Source of the DNA: Thelonectria olida
Taxonomy: Eukaryota > Ascomycota > Sordariomycetes > Hypocreales > Nectriaceae
DNA length: 64,000 bases
Direction of reading: 5' to 3'
Assembly: GCA_020736575.1 (NCBI GenBank)
Contig: JAGPYM010000027.1
Location: 62,001 to 126,000 of the forward strand
The notes under the pieces are model-generated. The model made no database searches, was not told the origin of the DNA, and saw nothing but the letters and a program-made list of their open reading frames with translations. Below, one piece after another: positions 11,594-23,372 of this stretch. Numbering within the stretch: position 1 is the stretch's first letter; each line of letters opens with the position of its first letter. Position numbers and translations under genes: made by a program.

Positions 11594-13418
11594 ATGGCAA
11601 TCAACAAAGAAATCAGTCAACCTGACTTGGTTGCGAAAAGCAACCCTGTGGTCGAGATTACAGAGCCCGTTATCCCTGATAAGATCCCATTCTTCCGGGG
11701 TACAACCTTTCAAGCTCTCGTCGTAGCCTTCTTGTTTTTCAGTGGGCCTGGAATGATCAGCGCACTCGGTATGCTTCGCGACTTCAGTTCATTGAGTCTT
11801 TTCACCTCTCGTACCTAACGCAGCTGCAGGTGCGGTTGGAGCTGGCGGTCTGAAGGACCCGTTATTGGTCAACATTACAAACGGCATGCAGTATGGCATG
11901 AATTGCTTATTTGCCTTTTTTGCTGGCGTTGTTGTCAACTTGATTGGGGTCAGGGGCGCGCTTAGTTTCGGGCTCTTGTGTTTCCCCATTCGAGGAGCTG
12001 CGCTATATTGCGCGAACAAGTTCAAGACCGTCTGGTTCATGTATTTTGCCAGCGCCGTCGGCGGCCTTACTTCATCAATTCTTTGGTATATACACAGGAG
12101 CCGTTTCCCCGGTTGAATATTTCTGATCTTGACAGAAAACCACTGGCGACTAAGCTGACTGTAGATGTAGGGTCGTCACAGGAGCTATTGTTCTTTCATA
12201 TCCTGAACCTTCTAAGAAGGGGTTCTTTAGTAAGTTTTCTATTTGGCACCCCTCGCGTTACACCTCCAGAGCCGCCAATAACAGTTCATACAGTATCGAG
12301 CTGGTACAACTCCCTCTCATTGGGCACGCTGTTAGGCGGTATCATCGCTCTGGCATTCAACACCACAAGAAATACCGCCGGATCAATCTCTCCAAGTAAG
12401 GAACCGTCTTTCAGTTCAGCGCTTGTCTGACAAACACTCCATAGTCACCTACATCCCTCTTTACTCCCTCTCGTCGGCTGCTCCAATCCTCGCATGGCTC
12501 CTATCACCACCTGAAAAGGTTGTCCGAGCAGATGGACAACCCGTTAAAATGAACAGACAAGCAGGCCCATGGGCTGAAGCAAAGCGGACTTTTTCAAGTG
12601 TTCGAAGAAGAGAAGTACAAGAGGACCTTACACACTGGGTTATCTCCCACTAACGAATTGAACAAGATTATCCTACTTCTACCGATGTTTACATACTCAC
12701 AGTGGTATCTATCGTATCATGGTAACTTCAATGCAGTCTATCACTCAGTTCGTGGCAGAGCTCTTGGCGGTCTCTTACACTCTATAACCGGCATCCTTGG
12801 TAATATTAGCTTTTGGTACATGACCGATCGCACCGGATGGACGCGGAGCCAGGTTGCACGTCGGGGATATTACATCATCTTCACGCTCTATACTATTAGC
12901 TGGATCTACAACATTGTTGTGCAGAAGCTCTACACGGACTGGAGTCCCGTGGGGTTGGACTGGGTTGAGGGCGACTACTGGTTGAGTATCATTTTATACG
13001 TCTTTTGGCAGTGCGTTTCTTCCCCACTCCCTCGCTGTCGATCGTAGCACGCTGACTTTATGCAAGATACGCCAATGACATGTATCAATGCTACGTGTAC
13101 TTTCTCATTGGTACCCTGTCCACTGAGGTTGAAGAGCTGGCGCGGTATACCGGCATTCTCAAGACTGTCAATACTGCCGGCGCGGCTTTTGGATACGCTG
13201 TGCAGGTCAAATGGAATATGCTAGGCGCGGCATCTCTCCTGTAAGGCAGATCATACGTGAAATGGCTCCACGGGTTGTGACTAACGCGCTTCAGGACTGG
13301 CCTCTGGTTTGCCCAGATTATTCCAACGTGGTTAGTTGTTAGGGAGGTATCTGACCAGGAGCCAACGGAGGAGCGAGCATCATCTGCTTCAGGTTCGAGC
13401 CCAGAGATTCGTGCTTAA
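11594..13418 (+). CDS. UNC-93-like MFS transporter
   Basis: Eight exons: 11594-11768, 11830-12085, 12171-12229, 12294-12395, 12445-12614, 12667-13010, 13067-13240 and 13295-13418. The sum is 1404 nt, giving 467 residues. Junctions restore continuous membrane-protein sequence such as VVTGAIVLSYPEPSKKGFF and LLLPMFTYSQWYLSYHGNFN. About 10-12 hydrophobic segments are visible, starting with FQALVVAFLFFSGPGM. SYPEP and the YSQW-x-L-x-YHGNFNAVYHS stretch are characteristic of the fungal UNC93/DUF895 branch of the major facilitator superfamily. The N-terminus is a cytosolic acidic tail. Likely a plasma- or vacuolar-membrane carrier with unknown cargo. Divergent from the FAD monooxygenase, so export or import of that pathway's substrate is a reasonable inference. 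Confidence 0.88.
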
Positions 13419-13833
13419 CTTGAAATAGAAAGAATGATGGCATGAGACTCCCCCCGAGTTGATGAAATACCAAAATCATACCATATACACGATGGGTCAA
13501 ATGCTTGTTTATTATCGAAGGAAGTTCCATAAGAAGATATATAGCCAGAGGTTACAAGACACGCGAAGGGACCTTAATAATAGCAACACTACCATGGAAA
13601 TCGACAATTCCCTCCGAGATCATTTTCTTACGAGCAATAGTGATAAGGGGTGGTTATAACGTGTTAGTGAATGTGGAACGAGCTCACTTGCGTGCTTGAT
13701 TCGCTAACAAGCCAAACAGGCTGGTTGCTAATATTATGGTATGGGATGGATTGCAAATTCCAGGTAAGAACATTAGACAATTGATGAAGTCGTAGACTGA
13801 TTGAATTAAGTAACAGCCCAATCATCCGCGTCA
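13419..13833. other. Intergenic between convergent genes
   Basis: AT-leaning 3' space between the transporter and the minus-strand beta-helix gene. No gene recognised. Confidence 0.55.
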
Positions 13834-15398
13834 TCAGTCGCCTCTATCATACCAGTCAATTCCTCGAGCATTGAGCTGGGCCGCGAACAGACTCCGTGGC
13901 GTCACCTGTTCGCCCGAGCGGATAAAGGTTGCGTTTCCCGTCGGTCCTTGGGATCCTCCACAGCCAACGCACCAATTGATGCCAAGGGGCGGTGACTGAA
14001 AGAGAGCTCCGCCCCTAAGATTCCAACCAACTCCAGCGTTGATGGCCCAACCTCGACCCCCCACGGCACCTCGATTTGCAAACTCAGTACGCGTTGAGGT
14101 GTCTTCGACTAGCAGTCCTTGTGCCCACCTTGCATACGGAGAAATCGTTTGTTTGACACTGGATGCTGTGGTGTGACGGGTGATGGCGTTTGGTCCCGGA
14201 GTCAATGAGTCAGTACCAATGGCGAAACATTCAGCAGTGGCCAGTCCGACTTGGGCGCAGTCTTGAACGAGGACTTGAGATCCTCTGATTAGAATGTCGA
14301 ATGGAAGCGAGTTGGCGTTATCGGTGTTTTGATTTCGATTCATCGTGCTGTCCTGGATAGTAATCCGGGAAGCGTCCCTTTGAATCTCAAAAAAGTTATT
14401 GAAGCCCACCAAAGTCAGCCCACTTGCCCAACTATCAACCGTCCAGGATGAAAACCTGACAGCAGCATAATTACAGGTGACTTGATTGAGTGGCGTTCCA
14501 GAGCAGCTGGAGCTGCCAGGGACTTCGATGCCCAGATTCTGAAGACCCATTTCAGAACTGAGCTCCGGGGAAGTATAGGCCCAGACTTCCGGCTTCATAT
14601 ACTTCAAGTCAAGAGAATCTGTCAGTGGCATCTGGAATGTGATTTGTTTGCCGTTGACAGCTTTGATCGTGTTCGGGGACATGATTTTCTGGTTTACCTT
14701 CTCTGGTTTAGTTTTATCCTATCTGTAGAGGAGAGAATGAGTCATACCTGCAGCCAAGTCTGAGCTTGGCCATTTTGTTGCATGTTGATCATGCCATTGT
14801 ATCTGATCCAGGATTCCGTCGTGGCCCGCGAGATGTATACGGTCTGACCGACTGCAAACCCAGAGCTGTCTTTGACAGTAACTGTAGAAGACCCAACCGG
14901 GACATAGCTATTGGTAATCTTCGATCTGAATCCAAATTCTGCCTTCTCGGCAAAGCCAAGTTTTCCAAGTGTGAAGACGGGCTTGGACGGGCGTCTTTTC
15001 AGCACGAGTGTTGTCGCACTACTACCAGTACCAGAACCCGTAACAATAACATTGCTGCGAATCTGTATGCCGGCAGTAATAGCCAATCTGCCCGAGGGTA
15101 GCTTGACAATGCCTCCACCATGCAGTGCGAGAGTGTCGATGGCGTCCTGAATGGCAGGGGTCATGTCATCGGAAGATTTTTTAGGGGACGGAATTGTAAC
15201 ACTGGGAGTTCCGACACTCGGGAGAGATATCTTCGAGTTATGGTAGCCGCAATAACTGAAGTCTGGGAACCGATCACCACGAGAACTGACAACTGAGGCC
15301 CAGTTAACCGGCCCGCCACCCGACCGGGGGTGTTGGGTGGGAGATGGGGCCACAAGGGCGAAATAAGTAATAAGAGTAAGAATGATAGAAGAAAGCAT
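13834..15398 (-). CDS. Secreted parallel beta-helix (pectin-lyase-fold) protein, probable carbohydrate-active enzyme
   Basis: Two exons, 15398-14748 and 14697-13834, joined across a 50-nt intron (GTATGA...GAGAAG, branch-like AACTAAAC). They give 504 residues and a junction reading TWLQVNQKIMSPNT. The first about 20 residues (MLSSIILTLITYFALVAPSP) form a signal peptide. DDMTPAIQDAIDTLALHGGG, followed by GIVKLPSGRLAI, is the classic entry into a right-handed beta-helix as in pectate lyase-like and exo-glucanase-like proteins. Later turns show short repeats rich in N, T and V (VLVQDCAQVGLATAECFAIG). The C-terminus has WCVGCGGSQGPTGNAT. Probably an extracellular polysaccharide-active enzyme or a cell-surface protein; the substrate and exact family are not determinable by eye. 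A TATATATA stretch at about 15470 lies some 75 bases upstream of the start. Confidence 0.8.
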
Positions 15399-18012
15399 CT
15401 TGAGAAGTAGGATCTGGAGGTGAACTGTTTAGATGATTGAGGACTGAGGGATCGATGCATATCGTAGATATATATACTCAACCTCCTTAAGTGCAGGCTA
15501 AGGGCCAGTTGCCATTCATTGCCCGAAAGCTCAGACTACAATACCTCTGCTTCTTTGCATATCAGCCACCGTTGCTAACTAACTGGATCTGCTTCGCTTC
15601 TCAGTAGAGTAGGTCACATCTCAGGTTCCAGATCGCTCGAGGTTGACCCGCGCAAGTCCGGTAGTACTCTTGATTAACGCAAGCTCTCAGACTTCGTGTC
15701 ACTTATTAGTCGAGACTCATTAGTCCGAATTCGAGGTATGTAGGGCCAGTCAAGCGGATTCCACCAGGGCAGGTCATTTTGCCAATGAGGGGCATACGAT
15801 GCATAGGTTGTGATAGTGCCCTTCTATTTGCCCTGTAATGTGTGTATGAACTTTATTGTAGGCATTCGGGGGAGCAGGGATGAATGGAAGTGGCATGGCT
15901 TTCGTTGCATTAAGGGCGAGACTTGGCATGCATTGTTGTGTGTTGCTGCTCGTTGCGCCACAAGGCCCGTCTCGCCTCTCGTGTGGCTAAGAACGACAAG
16001 CGGAGAAAAGGCCGGACAAATCTCGTTCGCTCACGCTTGTCGCGACAAGCCATTGCTGGCCGAGTTCCTTCCAGCAAGTTCTAGACCACGCGTGCCCATT
16101 CCAAATAGACAGGTTCGCGTTAAGGTGTAATGCACCATCATTAGTACTAGGATTAGATAATGAAAAGTTTTTCCACTATAACTGTCAATTATCGCAATAG
16201 TAAAGAGAGTTGGAAGTTGAGGATCCTGGACCCATGGTGCGGACCAGGCAATGGTGCTGTAATCCTGTCTGACATAGGTATCTAATGGGCGAGTGCGCCT
16301 CCCAGTCACTTGCAGGATCGCATAGCCCCGAGGAAGATCATATGAATCGCGGTGGCCACATTGACTAAAGAGCGTCAGAGCCATAGCAAGCCATTGTGAC
16401 CCAAAGAACAGCATAGAGGGCTCAATTGGTCCAATTTCTAAGTCTAGCCTCCTCAGCGATCGATAACATTTGATTCCATGATGAGAGGCTTACTTCACAC
16501 ATTATGAGGTACATCGTCTGCTCATTGCCGAGATTATCAAATCTATCAACTCCCTGCCGATGTAAACCGCTGACCACCTTGTTCGTCCCTCAGAGACTGA
16601 CTCGATCGTTAGGCGCAAATAGTGATAAGGGCGCTGGTGCAAGATATGAATGGCTTATCAAAGAAGCTTTGTAAAGTTTGTGCTGTCTCAAAGCAGGGTC
16701 AATGGAGGAGTACACGCCAATTAGGAGCTGGTGGCTGACTTACCTGGCGTCTTTTCAAGCCCATTTTAGGTTCCAAACTCCCCAAACCTTGAGTGGGAGA
16801 TGTTCACAAGCTCCACTTTGGCAATGAGGAGACGTAGTAACAAAGAGGGCTTCGTCAAGGGCGGATGGGTTCTCGACGGGGTGGAGGGCAAGACTCCGAG
16901 GATCTCGAGTGTCTTATGGAAGATGCCGAAGCCACTAGTCAACTACCTAGGAGGCGAGGGCAGGTCGCCACTCCGAGGAGGTGTCACTGTCCATTAGTCT
17001 GGGCTGTCGCTAGACTGAAAACGGTCCTTTGCGTGAGCATGATGCTATTCTTCTTTTGCCTTAAGGAACATTCCCTTGCTACCGACCCCGGGTTTGTCCT
17101 TCCTACTTGCACACGTGCGCAACTGGAGCCAAGGCCATCATGGCGGCTTCATTCATGCGCGGTTCTAAACTCAATCCCTCTTTAACAAGTGACGGTCACA
17201 TTTCAACCTGACACAAAGATTGGATAGTTCTTAGTAACACTGCTGTGTTCTTATCTTTTACGTCTGAGACGAAGGATGGTATACTGCCATATTACTGGCG
17301 GTTGTTAAAATTCACCAGGGACTCATATCGCAGTCGTCGAGCCCATTCTCGTGACATGGTTGGGCGAGTGGTCAGATAATAGAAGATTCAGATAAAGTAG
17401 CATCCTGCGCAAAGGAACCCAGCGTATTCGGAGTGTTAGAGGTTCCTTGCTCTTCTTCTCTATACATTCGGCGGCTAAACACACGTCCATCTTCTATGAA
17501 ACAAGTGCTTCTGACTTAGGGATCGTAATGCGTAGTTTAGGATGACTCGGTGTCTTTTATCTCAACACTCCCACATCCTAGGATAGGTGGTCGTGTCCAA
17601 GTGTGCCTCTTATCCGTCCTTTCTCCTCGTAATACTCGGGATGGCCATTGTCCCCATTATCGACAGTTGTGCTTTATGGGAGCATGTTCGTTTATACCAG
17701 CTGAAGCCCTCCCAGCCTCCCACAACGCAAGGCGCAAGGGGAGCCAACTTGGCCACATGGGGCCATCTCCAAGCCGCACTAAGCGTAGTTTCGCATGTGA
17801 GTGTGCAAACCTCCTCTCTGGCTAACTTCATAGACATCTACGTCATCTTCGTAGGATATTTGGTGCCTGGATCCCTCAACCTTAGAATGTCACGCAAGGC
17901 ATAGCACACTCATCATTATTGTCTATTGGCGATTCCCAGTATATGATAAGTACACATTCGTTGTCGAGAGTAGCACCTGACTTGGGTATGAAACCTTGAA
18001 TTCCTAAAGCAT
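15399..18012. other. Intergenic, 2.6 kb without a recognisable gene
   Basis: Scattered short open frames only (for example minus strand 16031-16414, 127 codons) with no domain and no good splice partners. Promoter of the beta-helix gene lies at the left edge. No repeats or RNA genes noticed. Confidence 0.5.
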
Positions 18013-19571
18013 CTATAGAGAAACAATAGCCAAGTGCGGTTGCGCCAGGTTCGTAAAAAAGCTGGCACCTTCAACCTTGGTCGGTGCCCCATTCATGGTG
18101 ACATTGCAATTCTTGACCCAATTTCCTTGTTTGGTGTACTTCTCTTCCACATACTTTACATATTTGCTCAGTAAGCACGATGAGCCCGGGCCATCTTTGC
18201 AAGATGGAACGGGATAGACCTGATCGTTGAGTCGAATTCTCACATAGGTGGAGTTTCCGGAGTGACTGCTCGCGCAGTTCAAGCGTTCGAAGGCGATTGT
18301 TCCACGCATCGTGACGAATCGTGACCCAATCCACAATCTATCGTCATCCTTTTTCTCATCTGACAAGAGAGTTTGCGTGTCAAAAACTCCGCTAGCAGTA
18401 ACAAGCTCCGTGAGCTGGCCGTCGTTGAGAAATGACACAAGCAACTGAGGAACGTTAAAGGATGATGCGCCATCAAAGTTCGTTCCCTCGACCCCGGGGC
18501 CCGTCTTCAAAAGGTTGATCAAAGATTTAAGGAATGGGGTCATCATCTTCTGAGGCAGGCCGCTGCCAGGTCCAACGCCATAAAAGTATCTCAGGTCATT
18601 CGAATACTCGTACATTTTCAACTCCTCATCGGTGAAGATATCGCAGAAAGAAGAGAGACGGCCAGTTATTTGGCTTTCGAAACCACAGAGGTAAGGGAAT
18701 AAATTGACGTCGCTCAGCGTAAGTGTCAGGTTTCCTTTGATTAGTGACTGAAGTCGACGTTGAACCTTGGGCTGCCAGATGCTGTTCCAAGTGGAAGTAA
18801 AGTTGCCTCCACTATTGTCGACAAACAGGGGGCACATGTCAGAGGGAGCCAGGGAATTGCCGATTCCGGATGTGTATCCTTTGGATGTGACAGAAATAAG
18901 TTTGCCGTGTACCTTCGAGTTTGTGCCCATGAAGCCACGAAGAAAGTTTTCGGCGGTCTGCAACACTCGCGTGTAGTTATTTGCCCACACATAAAAGTCG
19001 TCTCCTTCTTGATATAGTTGCGGATACCTTGACAGGTTAGCCGGATGTTCTAAGATTCCACGTTGTAGTTCCTCTACCTTGTTCGCAGTTGGTATCCCAA
19101 ATCCATGGCCTCTTTATATCCTGTCGGGCTTTGCATTGCAATCTGAATATCGGGCCTAGTTAACACAGTGCGCCACTGCGGAAGGAAGCTCAAGGCGCCT
19201 CTGGCAGAGTATTCGTATGTCGAGAACTTCGGTCATGTCAGCAACTGCGTCGGTGAAATTTCGAGGGAACGTCTTACTCGTGATTCCATCTCCTTCCACT
19301 CGCTGTAAGCGCCCGAGTCTGGGTATCGGGATCCATGTCTCAACACATACGCTGCCTGGTCTATGATGCAATTATCTGGCACATCCGTGGATATTTTGTG
19401 CACGTTAGGTCCTGGGAACCATGGACTGTTTGCGCCGAGCCACTCGAGTGGCTTTTTGGAATGCGCTCCTTGCCAGCTGACAATGTCCTGCGGAGGTGCA
19501 AGAAATTTTTCACTTGTTGCGCCAACGCTCGAGAAAATCGAGGCTACAGTAAGGAGGATGAACAAAGCCAT
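18013..19571 (-). CDS. Secreted histidine acid phosphatase / phytase-like protein
   Basis: Three exons: 19571-19278, 19226-19078 and 19027-18013 (introns 51 and 50 nt), giving 485 residues. A signal peptide (MALFILLTVASIFSSVGAT) leads to the catalytic N-terminal motif YVLRHGSRYP (His79 in RHGxRxP) of clade-2 histidine phosphatases. The spliced part reads GALSFLPQWRTVLTRPDIQI and YVWANNYTRVLQTAENFLRG, which matches fungal acid phosphatases and phytases. Several N-x-S/T sites suggest glycosylation. The C-terminal catalytic site, usually His-Asp (SHDN or similar), reads SFLNDGQL here, so the expected His is Asn (codons at 18421-18426). The Asp proton donor is kept. That could mark a subfamily with altered mechanism or reduced activity. 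Role inferred: extracellular phosphate release. Confidence 0.85.
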
Positions 19572-22127
19572 GTTGCTCGAATGAATTGGAGATTAAGCAA
19601 ATCGTACCCAAGCAGAAGAGGAAGAAAGCCAAAGGAGATGGCTTATCGAAACTTAATACTTCTTGTCCCCTATCGCTTGCACTGTTTTCTACACTTTGAT
19701 AGGTGCGATAATGAGCTTCGTCGCTACCGTTGTCGGTGCATTTTGGGTTAGAGAACGGCGAAGGTTGCACGCATTTTGCACTCATAAGGTATCAAACCCG
19801 AATGCTAATGTTGCAACGTCGGATCAACAATATCCAGCCCACGTGGGAGCCGGGGTGGCTCGGGATTAGCAACTTGAAGCTCTCATCTTTGCAGGGGTTT
19901 CGGGGAACATGGGCACAATTGGATCGTCGTCCGGTTACCAAATCTCCGAGATTTGCCAACTTACCCTAAGTAGTACGACACGCTCCGATTATTAGATGTT
20001 CCTCCTTCGGTGAGAGAAAAGGTATATCACAGTCCTGGCTACTGAGAGCAGTCTTATCCACAAATTCACCCTAGAAGTGGTGCAACAGAACATGCATACG
20101 AAGTACACGTGTAACAAGAGATGTTCGGAGCTTGGCAGTACTGAATGGGTAGCCTTGGGGCCTGAGGTGAGTAGTCAAACAGGCCTGTTCGGTAGTCGCA
20201 AATGCTCCGGCAGCCTCGCATCCCTTTGCAACTATGCGGATCTCTGAATGGGATGGGTTCATCAAAGTCCCGTTCTTTCAGCAGATTGGTGTCCTCGCAG
20301 ACCAAAGTTGATCCACATTTGTGTAGATTGATTCAGTCATTCAGGCCTGTGATCGGCAATATGCCAGATGTTCTCCGATCATTAACTAGGTGTTCTGCTT
20401 CCGGGCCGGTCCAGTTAAGACAAAGCTCCATACATCGTTTACCTATTATGGATATGGAAGGGCAAAGTGACTCCTGGGGTTTAGTCATTCAATGACTATC
20501 TACGTCACGCGTATGAGCCTTTTTATTTCCATAGCAATCCGAATGGGCTGTCTCAGGCGGGTTTGCCGTGCCGCAGGTCTCCCGCTTCATAGCCTAACGC
20601 TTTGCACGAGCCGAACTGTGGACGGTGGAATGGAGTGAATATCGCGAAAAGACTGAAAGATTCATCTTTAGATTTAAGTATTGCTAGGACTGCGCAAGCC
20701 GAAATGTGACAAGCACTGTGCTGCCTAATCACCCAGTATTGCGTGACATTCTAGCCTCGGCACACCGGAAAATGTATCATTACGATGATGCAATGGAGGA
20801 GTTGTTACACTCTCTTCCAGCCTCCTCATGTCTCACAGCATTTAATTGGCTCGGGGGGCTTGCATTCTCGCCATCGGTTGGTCCTGCTCTAGATGTTGAA
20901 CTGCCGAGCAAATTCGGCAACTTTCTTGGGAGATGATCCTCCGGATCTCTCTCTCTGAGTTTCTATCATGCTCCCGTCTAGCTGTACTGATATGATGATA
21001 CTTTGGGTGGTAGCAGAGCAGCATGCGTGCTCATTTTCCTCATGGGATCCTTGTCCTGGCACTTTGCGCCTGATTTTCGGTAGGTCCTCAACATGACTGT
21101 CTCTGCCAAAGAGATACGGAAAATTGTTTCTGGGCCGACACTTTGCACTTCACTTGGGCGTTTCGGAAAGTAATTGGAAGCCGATCCCCGCCACCCCCTG
21201 CTCTCCGCAACACGAAGTTCCGAGACAATCGGGTGATTCAGCCACGTCAACGTGAATGTCGAGTTGACGGATATTACCATTGTATCTAGGGAGTAACGTG
21301 TATATGTATGGGTTCAGAGACGTTAATGGTCTGGTGGATGAGATTTCTCCAGCAATGGAATTGTTCCCAACATTCAAGAAGCCTAGACGTCATCTACACT
21401 GGAACGTGGATAACGAGGACCTGCCCACGAGCACTCTGTTTTCGACGGTTACTTCCGAAAACGGTAAACGAAGAAGAGACATGATGACCAACGTCGCTCC
21501 CTGCCGTTAACCAATCATTCAAGACAAGTATGTCGCGGGGCGGAACACGAGCACTTTCAGGGCAAGGCGCGGACGCACTTTGTTGGTCATAAGCAGGACT
21601 AAATCAACTAAAAGCAAACGGGTGCGACCAACAAAGGGCAACCAACAAAGTGAATACGCGCTTTTCTTAGTTTGGTCTCGCCAGTAACCAATAAAGCGCA
21701 AGGCCCTGGGGTTGTCAGTTTGTCGCGCCTGGAGCTAACAGTTGCAAACTCTCCTTTGTTGGCTTAGTCTCGCCTGCAATTAACGGGCAGTGCTCCGCGT
21801 GGCGTCCAGTTTACCAAAGCCATCGGGTCGGGTTGAAAATGTACGGCCCTGAGTCAACGAGGAGGCATATTGGGGCGCTGGGGCTGTGGCATGTTGGTTG
21901 AATCTGGTTGAACTCCCTTCCCCGGGACAGCGCACGATAAGAACTGAAAGCTGCTCGTTTTTGCTTTTGGGTGTCTGGTGTTTTCTTCTCGAAATTTGAT
22001 GCCCATTTCGCAACCTTGCTTTATCATCACTATGGTGGGCTAAGTTTACCTCCTTCGTGCGAGCTGTCTAGTTTTGTCTCCCAGCACGTTGGACGCCCGC
22101 CACGCGCACCCAATCCCAGTAGAGGCA
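19572..22127. other. Intergenic, 2.5 kb, with short inverted repeats
   Basis: No convincing coding region. The right part (about 21570-21765) is rich in copies of CCAACAAAG and its complement (listed separately). The segment before 22128 is the promoter and leader of the Zn2Cys6 regulator. Confidence 0.5.
21576..21762. repeat. Cluster of short inverted/direct repeats
   Basis: CACTTTGTTGGT at 21576-21587 is the perfect reverse complement of ACCAACAAAGTG at 21641-21652. CCAACAAAGG at 21628-21637 is the reverse complement of CCTTTGTTGG at 21753-21762. Could be a degraded small transposable element or a protein-binding array; no target-site duplication was identified. Confidence 0.6.
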
Positions 22128-23372
22128 ATGGACAACCCGACGCCTAAACGATTCGCCTGCGATCGATGCCGAGAGCAGAAACTTCGATGTCCCCGCAACC
22201 AAAACAAGGATGGCTCGTGCGATCGTTGCGTCCGTCTGGGAGCTTTATGCCTCACGAGCAAAGGTCGCCCACTGGGTCGTCCCCGTCTCAACTCGAATGA
22301 TCAGTCCAGCCGCAAGTCTAGTGGTGCTAGGCCCTCACACGGGGAGCAAAGACGTCGCTATTCGACGATCCGACATCCCAGTGTGTCGACTTCAAATCCT
22401 CCACCATCGCCAAGCACATTTCCAAGCTCATCGGCCAGCACATCAGAAATAGCAACGAACATATTCCCAATCGATTCGAATTGCGATAGTATATTTACCA
22501 CCCAGTTGAACGACTTCCTTACATCGAATGCTGCTGCTACGGGTCTTGACTTTCCAAGTCCTCAGCCCTGGGTGTGTCCCGACCTCGTCCCTGACGTCGA
22601 TTACGGCGGTGTCCAAGGCGATGTTCCAAAGTCGGTTGATCAAGGACCCCCGCGCGAAAACGACAATACAAAGAATATTGGCTCCGAAACAGACGAGCCG
22701 TGGACTCGCCACTCAGTCGTGGATAGAGATCCAATGCCAACCCTCGTGGGTGTGATGCGAGGTATCGCCAGACAGTTATCTGAACTCAAAACAAAAACGT
22801 GGAATCCCAATTCCATGTTAGCCATGTTGTTCGACGGCAGAGATATCGAGTTTGGAAGCACTACGCGACCGAATCCCTTAGAGGATTCTATGTGTTTGTC
22901 GATGAAGTTCGTTCTAGTGCTGCAGATGATTGCATCTGTCAACAGCGCCGAAAGAAGACCAGACTATTTACCAACATTATCTCTCAAATTGATGCTCATC
23001 ACAACATATCTTCAGCTTGGACAGTTATTCGAAGCCATACTCAATCGCATCAGTACAAGTCTGGTGGAGATCCCAGAACTCATCTCCCCGTCCACAACAA
23101 ACTCGACCGATAATCAGAGACGGTTCGCAGTGCAGCCAGACGGTCTGCACGTCATGATGATGGTGCAATGTTTTGAGGATCAGCTGAGCTCGGCCGAGTC
23201 CCTCATGGGCTTTCCAACCCGATTTCGACTTTGGAGTCAACACCAAGCATCTAATACTGTGTTGGGTGATGATACGAGCTTCCCCCTGGCGGAAACAGTC
23301 ATGGGTCAAGTGCAAGGTACCTTTCAGTCGCTGAAGAGAACAATTGAGAGTCTTCGAAGTTGCTTAAGCTGA
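22128..23372 (+). CDS. Zn2Cys6 transcription factor (AflR-like), probable cluster regulator
   Basis: 414 residues from the ATG at 22128, chosen because the zinc cluster follows directly; an in-frame ATG-like start at 22074 would add 18 residues. The binuclear cluster is C11-x2-C14-x6-C21-x9-C31-x2-C34-x6-C41, with the basic stretch REQKLRC. It is followed by a Ser/Pro-rich linker with RRR, as in AflR-type regulators of secondary metabolism. The C-terminal half (SMKFVLVLQMIASVN, LSLKLMLITTYLQLGQLF, LAETVMGQVQGTFQSLKRTI) resembles the AflR C-terminal region, with predicted helices. It reads in one exon. It sits upstream of, and codirectional with, the enoyl reductase and PKS-NRPS, so pathway-specific activation of those genes is the simplest inference. 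Confidence 0.85.
   Translation: MDNPTPKRFACDRCREQKLRCPRNQNKDGSCDRCVRLGALCLTSKGRPLGRPRLNSNDQSSRKSSGARPSHGEQRRRYSTIRHPSVSTSNPPPSPSTFPSSSASTSEIATNIFPIDSNCDSIFTTQLNDFLTSNAAATGLDFPSPQPWVCPDLVPDVDYGGVQGDVPKSVDQGPPRENDNTKNIGSETDEPWTRHSVVDRDPMPTLVGVMRGIARQLSELKTKTWNPNSMLAMLFDGRDIEFGSTTRPNPLEDSMCLSMKFVLVLQMIASVNSAERRPDYLPTLSLKLMLITTYLQLGQLFEAILNRISTSLVEIPELISPSTTNSTDNQRRFAVQPDGLHVMMMVQCFEDQLSSAESLMGFPTRFRLWSQHQASNTVLGDDTSFPLAETVMGQVQGTFQSLKRTIESLRSCLS

Noticed and set aside
16031..16414. 127-codon minus-strand frame
   Set aside because: No recognisable domain, start context or splice partners.
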